From a virus, in IMG/VR virus record IMGVR_UViG_3300027847_002834, positions 124,001-188,000 of that record: a DNA stretch of 64,000 nt. One strand, 5' to 3'. This document shows positions 33,229 through 41,739 of this stretch, one piece after another. The position numbers and the translations under genes are program-made. Position 1 is the stretch's first letter, and the number at the start of each line of letters is the position of its first letter. Below the pieces are notes generated by a model. That model did no database searches. It was not told the DNA's origin and saw only the letters and a list, made by a program, of their open reading frames with translations.

Positions 33229-34923
33229 ATGATAATCTCTGAAATGTTCTATACTCTTCAAGGTGAAGGGTATTATTGTGGTGTTCCTTCTGTGTTCGTT
33301 AGGACCAGCGGATGCAATTTAAGGTGTTCTTGGTGCTTTTCAGAAAATACAGCAGTGGATACCCCAACTGGTGGAAAAAAAATAAAAGATTTAACTATAA
33401 ATGATGAGGTTTTAACTATAAATCCAGAAACTAATGTATTATCTACTGATGTAGTTATGGATGTATTAACCAGGTCGGTAGATATAGAATCTATGATTTG
33501 TGTAAAAACTAAAACAAAGAAATTCTTTGTAACTAAAGATCATCCATTTAAAATAAAAGGAAAAGGGTTTATAGAAGCTCAAAACTTGAAAGAATCGGAT
33601 ACTATAATTTCAGCTACATCAAATCAATTAAATTCGTATAGGATGAAAAATAATAATCCTATGAAAATAGAAAAGAATTTAAAAAAAATGATTGAAACTA
33701 CATCAAGAAGATTTAATTCTGGTGAAATAAAACCATATACACGGACAACTACTCAAAAACAAATCTGGAAAAAAAGGATGACAGAGAATAATCCTATGAA
33801 AAATCCAGAAACTGTTCTAAAACAATGCCAGAATACATTTAGAGGGAAAAGTAAATTAGAAGGACGGTTTGAAAAGTTTTTCGAAATTAATAATTTTCCA
33901 GTTAAATATACAGGTAATAATAAAAAAGTAGTTAGAAATAATAACAAATTGAGATTTCCTGATTTTTGTGTGGAAGATACATCAAAGGTTATTGAAATTT
34001 ATGATTCTACTATGGGATATTTAAATCCTAATGGTAGAAAAAAAAGAGATAAAGAGTGGGAAGATAATACTATTTCTTATTATAATGAATCTGGTTATTC
34101 TTGTATGGTATTGAATGAAAAAGATTTGAAAGATAAAAATAAACTTAAAACTCATGTAAGTGAATTTATTTTTAATGGTGAAGATGTTGTAGGTGTATCT
34201 CCCTTGAATGATAAACAGAAATCATTATTATATGGGAATAAACATATTACTAAAGTTGATGTCTACAATTTAACAACTAAAACTAATACATTTTTAAGTC
34301 AGGGATGTTTGGTTCATAATTGTGATACACCATATTCATCTTGGTGGACAGAAGGAGACAACCAAAGCCCTCAAGATATTATAGACTTAACGGACCAGTG
34401 GCGTCATGTAAAACACTTTGTTGTTTCTGGTGGGGAGCCTACTATCCAAAAGGATCTTCCTGAGTTAATAACATTGTTAAAAGACTTGGGTCATATTGTA
34501 ACGATAGAAACTAATGGGACTAAATTTGTAAAAGAAATGGATCCTCATTTATACAGTATAAGCCCAAAGACATCAAATAGCTATCCGATAGAAGGAGTAA
34601 AGACTCCTACTGGTAGTTGGGAAAAGGAATTGAGAATTCATACCCGTGGAAACAAATTAGATGCATTAACAGACTATATAAATAGTGGAATAGATTATCA
34701 AATAAAATTTGTAACCCAGAATGATGAAGATTTACAAGAAATAAAAGACATGATTGAAAAATATAGTATTCCTCATGATAGGGTATATTTAATGCCTGAA
34801 GGATTTACTAGAGAATTACAACAACAACGAACATCTGAAATTGCAGAGTTATGTAAGGCAGAAGGATTTATTTTTTGTCCTAGAATCCATATAGATATAT
34901 GGGGGGACAAACGAGGAGTTTAG
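33229..34923 (+). CDS. queE: QueE (7-carboxy-7-deazaguanine synthase) precursor containing an intein
   Basis: The 564-residue precursor is a radical SAM QueE interrupted by a 329-residue intein. The host parts join as SGCNLRCSW + CDTPYSSWW to give a typical QueE of 235 residues, including [26 protein letters not shown] and the C-terminal RIHIDIWG. QueE converts 6-carboxytetrahydropterin to CDG, the first 7-deazaguanine. The intein sits at the third cysteine of the 4Fe-4S motif (Cys36 of the precursor), so enzyme activity requires splicing. Together with QueC-like and DpdA-like genes it points to 7-deazaguanine in phage DNA. Confidence 0.92.
   Translation: MIISEMFYTLQGEGYYCGVPSVFVRTSGCNLRCSWCFSENTAVDTPTGGKKIKDLTINDEVLTINPETNVLSTDVVMDVLTRSVDIESMICVKTKTKKFFVTKDHPFKIKGKGFIEAQNLKESDTIISATSNQLNSYRMKNNNPMKIEKNLKKMIETTSRRFNSGEIKPYTRTTTQKQIWKKRMTENNPMKNPETVLKQCQNTFRGKSKLEGRFEKFFEINNFPVKYTGNNKKVVRNNNKLRFPDFCVEDTSKVIEIYDSTMGYLNPNGRKKRDKEWEDNTISYYNESGYSCMVLNEKDLKDKNKLKTHVSEFIFNGEDVVGVSPLNDKQKSLLYGNKHITKVDVYNLTTKTNTFLSQGCLVHNCDTPYSSWWTEGDNQSPQDIIDLTDQWRHVKHFVVSGGEPTIQKDLPELITLLKDLGHIVTIETNGTKFVKEMDPHLYSISPKTSNSYPIEGVKTPTGSWEKELRIHTRGNKLDALTDYINSGIDYQIKFVTQNDEDLQEIKDMIEKYSIPHDRVYLMPEGFTRELQQQRTSEIAELCKAEGFIFCPRIHIDIWGDKRGV
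33334..34320 (+). mobile_element. Intein with Vsr/PD-(D/E)xK-like homing endonuclease
   Basis: The element starts with Cys1 ([20 protein letters not shown], block A), has a block [16 protein letters not shown] and ends with a [20 protein letters not shown] terminus (blocks F and G), followed by Cys+1 of the extein. Its 987 nt are exactly in frame. The endonuclease part lacks LAGLIDADG motifs; instead it has NUMOD3-like NNPMK strings (twice) and [35 protein letters not shown] and [15 protein letters not shown]. That order resembles Vsr-like PD-(D/E)xK homing nucleases. It would insert itself into intein-free queE alleles. Confidence 0.88.
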
Positions 34924-34931
34924 AAAAAAAG

Positions 34932-34970
34932 GGAGATGGGAGTCTCTGAATGCCCATCTCCACTTCTTAC
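34932..34970 (+). terminator. Probable terminator after queE
   Basis: GGAGATGGG (34932-34940) pairs perfectly with CCCATCTCC (34953-34961); a seven-A run precedes it and ACTTCTTA follows. The weak T-run makes efficiency uncertain, but position and stem strength support it. Confidence 0.6.
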
Positions 34971-34984
34971 AAATTGTATCCCTA

Positions 34985-35240
34985 AGACACCCGAGTAATT
35001 ATCAGAATAGTGACAACAACAAATAAATATCACTATTCTAATACATATCCGCTCAGGAGATAGAATCCTAAAAAACTTCCGCCATCTAAGAGAATCTTCG
35101 AAACAATGGCACAGACCAATGTATTACATTGTAACAATACCTATCTCTAAGATGACGGAAATAGAATGCAAGAGTCAAGAACCGAGACGATGATTAATGC
35201 GTCCCTTAAAGTTCCGTTCTCTTGCAAATTCAAATCTATT
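34985..35240 (+). ncRNA. Candidate structured RNA downstream of queE
   Basis: About 250 non-coding bases show nested helices: AGAATAGTGA 35004/TCACTATTCT 35030 (10 bp); TTCCGCCATCTAAGAG 35077 with CTCTAAGATGACGGAA 35145 (14 of 16 paired); inside it CAATGT 35117/ACATTG 35126; then TGCAAGAG 35167/CTCTTGCA 35219 enclosing GAAC 35179/GTTC 35211 and GACG 35186/CGTC 35200. The region sits between a terminator and a promoter-like motif. No known class is recognised. A 63-codon frame at 35197-35388 overlaps it but has no good ribosome-binding site. Confidence 0.55.
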
Positions 35241-35402
35241 GCAAATTCAAAATTCAAAAAGTTTAAATTTCTTTGAAAAGTATCTTTCTTTCAACTTTCC
35301 TGCTTGGTATGCACTTGCACCCGTAGCAATCAAGATTATAGTGAATCTTAATACTAATACAGTCATAAAATACCACATTGGTAGTTGAAGCTCACTCATC
35401 AT

Positions 35403-35421
35403 AAGTTAATATATATAATAA
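35403..35421 (+). promoter_or_regulatory. Promoter-like motif before the deoxyribosyltransferase-like gene
   Basis: AAGTTAATATATATAATAA belongs to the recurrent TTAATATATATA family and lies about 25-40 bases before the ATG at 35447. The rest of 35241-35402 is AT-rich with two near-identical TTGCAAATTCAAA strings, and I see no convincing gene in it. Confidence 0.4.
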
Positions 35422-35446
35422 AAAATTGTTATCCAAACCACGAAAA

Positions 35447-35884
35447 ATGAAACCAATAATATACTTATCGGCAACTGTAACGGAATTTGAATATAGAAAA
35501 AAATGTATACATGACTATTCAGATGATTTCGTATTTATAGACCCTATACACAATACTTCAAAGATAGTTTTACTTAAAGATGATTTTCAAGGAATAGTAG
35601 ATCGATCTGTCAGAGCTTCCGATACGCAAGTTATAGAAATTGTAGAGAAAGATAAAAATGATATTTTAAGTTCAGACTATATGGTTGTATATATAAATAC
35701 TCCAACATTTGGAACAATAATGGAGATACTATACGCATATGAATATGATATACCTGTATACGGTATAAATCCAAATGGAAAATATATAAACGATATTTGG
35801 TTTAGATATCATGTGCAGAACATATATGAATCTGTCGATGAATGTTATAATGCTATTAAATTATTGGGGTATCCGCAATTATGA
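35447..35884 (+). CDS. Nucleoside 2-deoxyribosyltransferase-like protein
   Basis: From the ATG at 35447 (the frame extends to a TTG at 35426) the product has 145 residues. The pattern KPIIYLSATVTEFEYRKKC, FVFIDPIHNTS, EKDKNDILSSDYMVVYIN, and TFGTIMEILYAYEYDIPVYG is that of nucleoside 2-deoxyribosyltransferases and related N-ribosidases: Asp in 'D..~I..SD', then 'GT..E...A....IPVY'. Such enzymes swap or cleave bases on deoxynucleosides, which fits the modified-base cluster. ATGA-coupled to the dNMP kinase gene. Confidence 0.75.
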   Translation: MKPIIYLSATVTEFEYRKKCIHDYSDDFVFIDPIHNTSKIVLLKDDFQGIVDRSVRASDTQVIEIVEKDKNDILSSDYMVVYINTPTFGTIMEILYAYEYDIPVYGINPNGKYINDIWFRYHVQNIYESVDECYNAIKLLGYPQL

Positions 35885-36438
35885 AAGAAGTTGTTGCAAT
35901 TACAGGAAAGGCGAGAGCAGGAAAAGATACCATAGGCAATTTCTTAGTAAATAATTATGGATTCATTAAGTATTCTTTTGCTGATGCTATACGGGAAATA
36001 GTTAAAACTGCATTTGTTTTATCTGATTCCGAAGTTAGATCTGAAACATTAAAGGAAGCACCATTAGCTGATTTTCCAGAATGGTCAGTTAGAAAATTAT
36101 TACAAGTCATTGGCACTGACTTATTCAGAAAATATATACATGAAGATATATGGGTATATAATGTTGCCAAGAGAATTGAAAAAAATGATAACTCTAGAGT
36201 AGTTATAACAGATGTTCGATTTCCAAATGAGCTAGATGTATTAGATACCATTCCTAATGCAAGAGTAACTACTATTAAAGTTACTAGACATGGAAGAGAT
36301 GGGGATGTAGGTCTTACTGGGCATGAATCTGAATCATATGATTTACCTACAAAATATTCTATTTCAAATAATGTATCTATAGAGTCTCTACATACTAGAA
36401 TTAATCATATTATACAAGACATCAAATTGCATATTTAG
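35881..36438 (+). CDS. Deoxynucleoside monophosphate kinase (T4 gp1-like)
   Basis: The 185-residue protein opens with the P-loop ITGKARAGKDTIGNFL (Walker A GKARAGKD, residues 9-16) and has YSFADAIREIVKTAF, LLQVIGTDLFRKYIHEDIWV and VVITDVRFPNELDVL, as in T4 gp1-type dNMP kinases. These phosphorylate dGMP, dTMP and modified dCMP to diphosphates. Here it may also act on unusual deoxynucleotides. It is coupled to the upstream gene and followed by an AAAGGAGG ribosome-binding site for the QueC-like gene. Confidence 0.85.
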   Translation: MKEVVAITGKARAGKDTIGNFLVNNYGFIKYSFADAIREIVKTAFVLSDSEVRSETLKEAPLADFPEWSVRKLLQVIGTDLFRKYIHEDIWVYNVAKRIEKNDNSRVVITDVRFPNELDVLDTIPNARVTTIKVTRHGRDGDVGLTGHESESYDLPTKYSISNNVSIESLHTRINHIIQDIKLHI

Positions 36439-36462
36439 GAATAAATAAAAAGGAGGTTATAC

Positions 36463-37203
36463 ATGAATGAACACGTATTATTATATACGCCAGGAATTGA
36501 TACATTATTGGTGGAAGATTATCTTACTAGAAAAGGAATCACTCCAGAAAAAGTTTACTATGACATTAAAAGTAAATACTCTAATCAAGAACTAGAAATG
36601 TTAGATTCTAGAAACAACGTAATTATTGATTCTAGTTTCAATTTTGCTGACATTGAAGATGAATGGGCATATATTCCTAATCGAAATTTACATTTTGCTT
36701 TACATGCGTCAGCAACATATGGTAATACTGTATGGGTAGGAGGAACCCAATCGGATAGAGTATCTGATAATAACAAAGAGATATTCTCCGATTTAGGTGT
36801 AGTAATAAACAAATCTCTACCAGGTCAGAAAGATATTAGATCTCCGTTTTGGGATAGATGGAAGAGTGAAATTGTAGCGGAATGGATTGCATTAAAGGGG
36901 GATCCGGTGACATTGTTAACTGATACGTTTTCTTGTTATTTTCCCAAATCGACATCCACTGAACATCATGGTCTTTATATTAATGCAAATGTAAATAATT
37001 CTCTGTCATTTGAAACTTATGAATGCTTACAATGCAGAGCATGTTTTAGAAAAAGCGTAATTCTATTTGTAGCAGGAATTAGTAGAAAACATAGTAATGA
37101 CCAATTAATGACATGTAAAAATGAATTTATGAAAAATGAGTCCATTCATGGAACTCCAAGATATTTAGCTACTTTAAACTATATCAATTACAATACACAA
37201 TGA
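36463..37203 (+). CDS. queC: QueC-like 7-cyano-7-deazaguanine synthase
   Basis: The 246-residue protein keeps the QueC plan. It has a degenerate PP-loop at LLYTPGIDTLLVEDY (residues 6-20, TPGIDT in place of SGGLDS) and WVGGTQSDRVSD, followed by KDIRSPFWDRWKSEIVAEWI, TDTFSCYFP (153-161) and a zinc-site cluster ECLQCRACFRK (about 187-197). QueC turns CDG into preQ0 with ATP and ammonia. The altered PP-loop means activity should not be assumed. It completes, with QueE and the DpdA-like protein, a route from CDG to a modified guanine in DNA. Overlaps the next gene by ATGA. Confidence 0.78.
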   Translation: MNEHVLLYTPGIDTLLVEDYLTRKGITPEKVYYDIKSKYSNQELEMLDSRNNVIIDSSFNFADIEDEWAYIPNRNLHFALHASATYGNTVWVGGTQSDRVSDNNKEIFSDLGVVINKSLPGQKDIRSPFWDRWKSEIVAEWIALKGDPVTLLTDTFSCYFPKSTSTEHHGLYINANVNNSLSFETYECLQCRACFRKSVILFVAGISRKHSNDQLMTCKNEFMKNESIHGTPRYLATLNYINYNTQ

Positions 37204-37733
37204 AAAAAATATCACCTTATGCTATTCTTTCTAAATGGCTTCATGACGGATCTATGGAGTCCGAAATACCTAAACAGTTAGTAGATGACAAGAGTATAGG
37301 GTGTCATTATGTATTATATTATTTTCAAGATAGTCCTTATATTCAATATATTTCAAATACCTTTAATAATTATGAAATATTTAAATTAGATAGGCTTGAG
37401 ATATTTAAGTTTATTAAACAGACGATAAGATTATGTCATCATAAACCAAGATTCATTTCTAGAGTAAACGCACAAAAAACAAAGTTTGAACAGCTTATGT
37501 TTAGAAGACATCCTTATTTGAAAAGGATGGAAATTAGAAGATTGTGTGAAGTTATTGATAGCTCTGAAAATAAAGATCTTATCTATGAATCATTAGGTTT
37601 AACAGTTACTAAGAAGTCTAAGATGACAAAGAAAGAAAAGGAAGGATTTAAATCAAAACCAGTAGAAGCAGTTCCATCTGACGCTATTTCATTAGATGTG
37701 TTTCTTTTGGATTTTGGTATTGAGGAAATTTAA
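37200..37733 (+). CDS. Hypothetical basic protein (177 aa)
   Basis: A 177-residue, largely helical protein coupled to the QueC-like gene. Middle residues are basic and aromatic (FIKQTIRLCHHKPRFISRVN, RRHPYLKRMEIRRLCEVID), suggesting nucleic acid contact. The size is close to that of T4 gp62 (187 aa, clamp-loader small subunit), but no motif supports that and it is far from the gp44-like gene. Function unknown. Confidence 0.6.
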   Translation: MKKISPYAILSKWLHDGSMESEIPKQLVDDKSIGCHYVLYYFQDSPYIQYISNTFNNYEIFKLDRLEIFKFIKQTIRLCHHKPRFISRVNAQKTKFEQLMFRRHPYLKRMEIRRLCEVIDSSENKDLIYESLGLTVTKKSKMTKKEKEGFKSKPVEAVPSDAISLDVFLLDFGIEEI

Positions 37734-37735
37734 TT

Positions 37736-39838
37736 ATGGAAGATGAAAAGACATATTATAATCAAAACCTAATATCTATTTTTGATAGTAGGATTTCAAA
37801 CAACGAAGTAAAGGTTCAGGCACATTGTAGTGAAAATGAATACGGATTAGTTAATCCAATTATACAATTTTCAGTTAATGATTATAAAAATAGATCATTG
37901 AATTCAATATACATGCCGTTCCATGTACTAATGGAATTTATAACTCAATGTAAGAAAGTTATAACTTCTGCAAAACAATTTCAAGATGAGATAGCAAAAG
38001 ATTCAAATTTTAAAAAGGCATTTTTGGTATCTAACAAGAAAGAACTTAAAGTCACAGTATGTAATAAAATAGAATTTAGTGGGATGTGTTTTAGAGTTGC
38101 AGTATCATTAAAAGAAGGTTCTAATAATGAAGCTGAATGTTCATTTATAACTCTATATGAACTAGTGTCTATCTTTAAAGTTATGAGTGATTTCTGTGAT
38201 AACTATTCTGTGTATGTTAATTTATTCAGCCAACGATCAAGTAATGATAAAATGCTTAATGAATTAACTGACGTAAAATCTCTTTTACGAAGACTAACTC
38301 AGAAATCACAAGAGCAACCTACTCCAGTGATAACTGAATCTAAAAATTTTGTATTGAATGATCTAATATGTTCAGTATGTGGATCACCACAGAAGATATC
38401 ACCAACTGGGCCTATTTGTGATAATAACCACAATGGAGCAATGGGGATAACTAAAGAGGAATGGGAAGATGAAAATGAAAATGATGACATGGATGATTAT
38501 CTTAATACTAATCTCGATACGATTGAATTAGATTCTGATATTCAAGAAACCATTGATCATGTTCCACGTGTCCCCGAGATCATTCAGCCATCACAAACAT
38601 CATTTTTCACAGATGTTATATTAGACAAATCTACTGAAAATCTAGAGAACATGATAAACAGTTCTATATCGTCCACTACTTTACTTCATTCAATAGTTAA
38701 AGTAATGAATACTAAAGCAGGAAAGGACGAAATGGATATAGAACATTTCTTTCCAGGTTGTTCAAATCAAGACTATTGGTTGATGAATTACTCTAGCACA
38801 AGATTAGTAAAGCATTTCATCAATTTACACCTTAACAACAATAAAACTCTACCAAAATCAACTTCACCGTTGAGATATAAACGAGCCGAAGGAACAGAGG
38901 TTCCTGAGTTGAATCTTTGTATCATGTATGAGCTTCTTATGTATTTCACAGTTTATTCAACTGTTAGAAATCAGTTACAAGAAGAGGATGCGAATTCTAC
39001 TAACAATAAAGGTGTAATATGTTTTGCATTGAAATCAATTCTGGCCCCAATGATTTTTTCTATTTTTGATTTGATTCCAAATCAAGAAATACTAATTTCT
39101 AGAGTATCTGAGCGATTCTTTAAGTGTAAAGACGAAGGAGTATTCGATCACCTATTCGATCACATAAAATCAATATACGGAAAGGAAGTTACTATATCAT
39201 CTGAAACCATATCAACAACAATGTCCACATTATCAACTGCAATAAAGAAGCATCCTGATATGTTCTGGATTCCTAATTATTTTGAACAGAGAGTCAAAGA
39301 TGGTTCAGTATTAATCAGACATGATATATTTGACGATGTTGAATTAACCGAAGATAAAGTGAATAAGATTTTATTATTGGAATCTAATTTCAAAAGAGGA
39401 GGTTTTATAGATGTAGATAATTTAAAGGAAAAACATAAAATTAATAATTTTAATGATATTCCTGAAAAAATTCTTAAATTAGTTGGTGTGGAATCCTCAA
39501 CTTTTAATACAGCTAATTTAACTAGATACGTTAATGAGGAGATGGAAGAAGATACATATTTATCCGAAGCACTGAAGATTTGTGAACATATTAATGAGAG
39601 CTACCAAGATCTTAAAGATGGAAAATTTGACTTTTCTAATCTTCCAAGAAACGTATTGGTCTCATTTTGTATATGGGATATGAAAGCTGATAAAAAATTA
39701 TCACTTAATTATGCTTACCTAAAGAAGAAAATAGAAGAATCTTCATTAGATAAGGACTCTGCACAAGCTATACTATCAAATATTGTAAGAAAATCTAAGG
39801 AATATATTGATTTAGTTGGAAGCCTCAACCTAGAGTAA
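37736..39838 (+). CDS. Large hypothetical protein (700 aa) with zinc-knuckle-like motif
   Basis: A 700-residue protein. Residues about 1-160 are beta-rich. A CSVCGSPQKISPTGPICDNN motif near 212-231 looks like a zinc site, followed by a strongly acidic linker (WEDENENDDMDDYL). The C-terminal two thirds are helical. No enzyme motif is seen. Position between the QueC-like and tail/DpdA genes gives no clear hint; an organiser of replication or transcription is one possibility. Confidence 0.65.
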   Translation: MEDEKTYYNQNLISIFDSRISNNEVKVQAHCSENEYGLVNPIIQFSVNDYKNRSLNSIYMPFHVLMEFITQCKKVITSAKQFQDEIAKDSNFKKAFLVSNKKELKVTVCNKIEFSGMCFRVAVSLKEGSNNEAECSFITLYELVSIFKVMSDFCDNYSVYVNLFSQRSSNDKMLNELTDVKSLLRRLTQKSQEQPTPVITESKNFVLNDLICSVCGSPQKISPTGPICDNNHNGAMGITKEEWEDENENDDMDDYLNTNLDTIELDSDIQETIDHVPRVPEIIQPSQTSFFTDVILDKSTENLENMINSSISSTTLLHSIVKVMNTKAGKDEMDIEHFFPGCSNQDYWLMNYSSTRLVKHFINLHLNNNKTLPKSTSPLRYKRAEGTEVPELNLCIMYELLMYFTVYSTVRNQLQEEDANSTNNKGVICFALKSILAPMIFSIFDLIPNQEILISRVSERFFKCKDEGVFDHLFDHIKSIYGKEVTISSETISTTMSTLSTAIKKHPDMFWIPNYFEQRVKDGSVLIRHDIFDDVELTEDKVNKILLLESNFKRGGFIDVDNLKEKHKINNFNDIPEKILKLVGVESSTFNTANLTRYVNEEMEEDTYLSEALKICEHINESYQDLKDGKFDFSNLPRNVLVSFCIWDMKADKKLSLNYAYLKKKIEESSLDKDSAQAILSNIVRKSKEYIDLVGSLNLE

Positions 39839-39855
39839 TCAGAAGGAAATATATA

Positions 39856-40488
39856 ATGTTAACACTTGGAAGTAAAGTAAATAGATCATACGGAATGCGA
39901 CTTCCATTTCAAGGAGATTATGTTGATATAAATGTATTTTTCAATAAAACAAATACATTTATTGGGTTTAACCCTGACAAGAAATTAAACGACATGTCGA
40001 GAAATGGAAAAGTTAAAATTCAATTTTTTAGAGATTTGAGTCAATCAGATTTCGCTACAACATTTTTAGATCTACAAGATTTTAAAGGACCAAATCTTGA
40101 TATAAGATGTCAGTTTTCAAATATTATATCTAATCATAAAGATAAGATTCAATATTTATCAAACGAATCAATTAAATTAGCTAAAGTAACAACCAACAGT
40201 GGAACGTTTAAGAGCTGCTTATACGTGTATAGTTTTTCATTTTCAGATTATGAAGGTGACTTTATTTATGTATTAGCAGAACGTCAGCACATTGACGTAG
40301 CAATGGGGAAGAAATTAGTAAGGACAGGAGCGATCCAAATTGGAACCATAGAATGTTTAGACAACATGACAAATATGGTTCAATATTATAATGGTGGCGA
40401 ATCCAAAGATTTTGAAACTAAAGGTGAAGAAATAGATTCTATTTCGGATTTACTTGAAGGTGAACCAATAGAGGCTAGAAAAATATAA
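39856..40488 (+). CDS. Hypothetical protein (210 aa)
   Basis: A 210-residue beta-rich protein (GMRLPFQGDYVDINVFFNKT, FKSCLYVYSFSFSDYEGDFI) with an acidic C-terminus. It has an AAGGAAA ribosome-binding site and is two bases from the next gene. A virion or tail-tube-proximal role is possible. No family is recognised. Confidence 0.6.
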   Translation: MLTLGSKVNRSYGMRLPFQGDYVDINVFFNKTNTFIGFNPDKKLNDMSRNGKVKIQFFRDLSQSDFATTFLDLQDFKGPNLDIRCQFSNIISNHKDKIQYLSNESIKLAKVTTNSGTFKSCLYVYSFSFSDYEGDFIYVLAERQHIDVAMGKKLVRTGAIQIGTIECLDNMTNMVQYYNGGESKDFETKGEEIDSISDLLEGEPIEARKI

Positions 40489-40490
40489 AC

Positions 40491-41675
40491 ATGGCAATAA
40501 CAAAACCCGAAACACACCAGCACTTTTACATAAATAATTGCTTTGGTTCCTTTTTTAGAGGAGTCTTGAATTATTTTGGAGAAGTATTTTATGATAGATT
40601 TGAATACAAAGTATTAGGAAGCTATGATAAAAGTGTAGAATTCTTTAATAAAAAGAAACAACTTGGTAGTGAGGTCGATACGAATCTGTTGCCTAGTATA
40701 ACATTAGATCCAACATATGATTTTCAACCAGCAGAAGTCGGTGGCTTATTCTTTTGGCAATCCCAAAACTTTGCACCCGGTCAAGCTAGAATGTTATTTG
40801 ATTCATATGAAGGCTTTGAAGATCAGAGTTTAGAAATAACTCCCATATTCAGTAAGTACCAAGGAAATTTTGAACTTATATTTTGGGTTAATTCGGTATA
40901 TGAGTTATTAGATATTAGAACATATCTATTTCAATGGTCTGGCGGATATAGAAGAAAATTGAGACCAGAATTGTTTGAATCATTTATAGTTCTTCCTGAA
41001 GGATTAACTGATTTCAAATATAAAGATATTGATGATAATGATGTAGCAATTGACTTTGATAAATCTGATTTACTTATCAAAAAAATAACTAATGTAAATC
41101 AAGATAGAAGTACAATGCCTGTGTTATTGAGTCCTATGTTTTGGTTTGATAATATTGCTGATGCATCTAATAAATATGGCGGGGATGGCATAGCAGAATA
41201 TAAATTATCTGTATCCGTTTCATTTGAAATAGATATTCCTACATACGTGGTTGTAACGCCATATATGGGGCTAGAAAAATTAAATCTATCCTTTTCAATG
41301 GATGCGGTATATAGTAGATATGGTCCATCGCCACAATATGACGAGACAAGTGGGAAATATATTAAGGATTCGGAAGGAAATATACCAAAAATGTATTCTA
41401 GTCATGAAATAGCAGATGAACCACCTAAAAACAATCAGTTTTCACAACGTGCATATTATTCGTTTACTGCATCAGATGAAGTAATTACCGCTTTGCCATT
41501 TGAAATAGATAATCCATTTGATGTATCTAATGATGAAACTAAAATTATAGTGGTGTCATATTCTGGCCAATTGGTATATGGTCAAGACTGGACCTTCAAT
41601 GATGACAAGTCAAAAATTTTAGTACAAGTATCACCTGTCGATGGAGAGTTAGTAGAGTTTTATTTATACTCATAA
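40491..41675 (+). CDS. Probable tail/baseplate protein (394 aa)
   Basis: A 394-residue, beta-rich protein with many aromatic residues (GGLFFWQSQNFAPGQARMLF, LIFWVNSVYELLDIRTYLFQ). The C-terminal 60 residues form a small beta domain (VVSYSGQLVYGQDWTFNDDK). Composition is typical of tail or baseplate proteins of T4-like phages. Two bases separate it from the preceding gene. No specific homologue is recognised. Confidence 0.6.
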   Translation: MAITKPETHQHFYINNCFGSFFRGVLNYFGEVFYDRFEYKVLGSYDKSVEFFNKKKQLGSEVDTNLLPSITLDPTYDFQPAEVGGLFFWQSQNFAPGQARMLFDSYEGFEDQSLEITPIFSKYQGNFELIFWVNSVYELLDIRTYLFQWSGGYRRKLRPELFESFIVLPEGLTDFKYKDIDDNDVAIDFDKSDLLIKKITNVNQDRSTMPVLLSPMFWFDNIADASNKYGGDGIAEYKLSVSVSFEIDIPTYVVVTPYMGLEKLNLSFSMDAVYSRYGPSPQYDETSGKYIKDSEGNIPKMYSSHEIADEPPKNNQFSQRAYYSFTASDEVITALPFEIDNPFDVSNDETKIIVVSYSGQLVYGQDWTFNDDKSKILVQVSPVDGELVEFYLYS

Positions 41676-41739
41676 TAAGATTGTTTTTTCAATAATTGGA
41701 ATAACAATAAAGGAAATTATATTTTAACGAGGAACTTTT

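Noticed and set aside
35197-35388. 63-codon plus-strand frame after queE
   Set aside because: It begins inside the paired elements of the RNA candidate, has no Shine-Dalgarno sequence and its composition follows the AT-rich repeats. It may still be real but cannot be supported.
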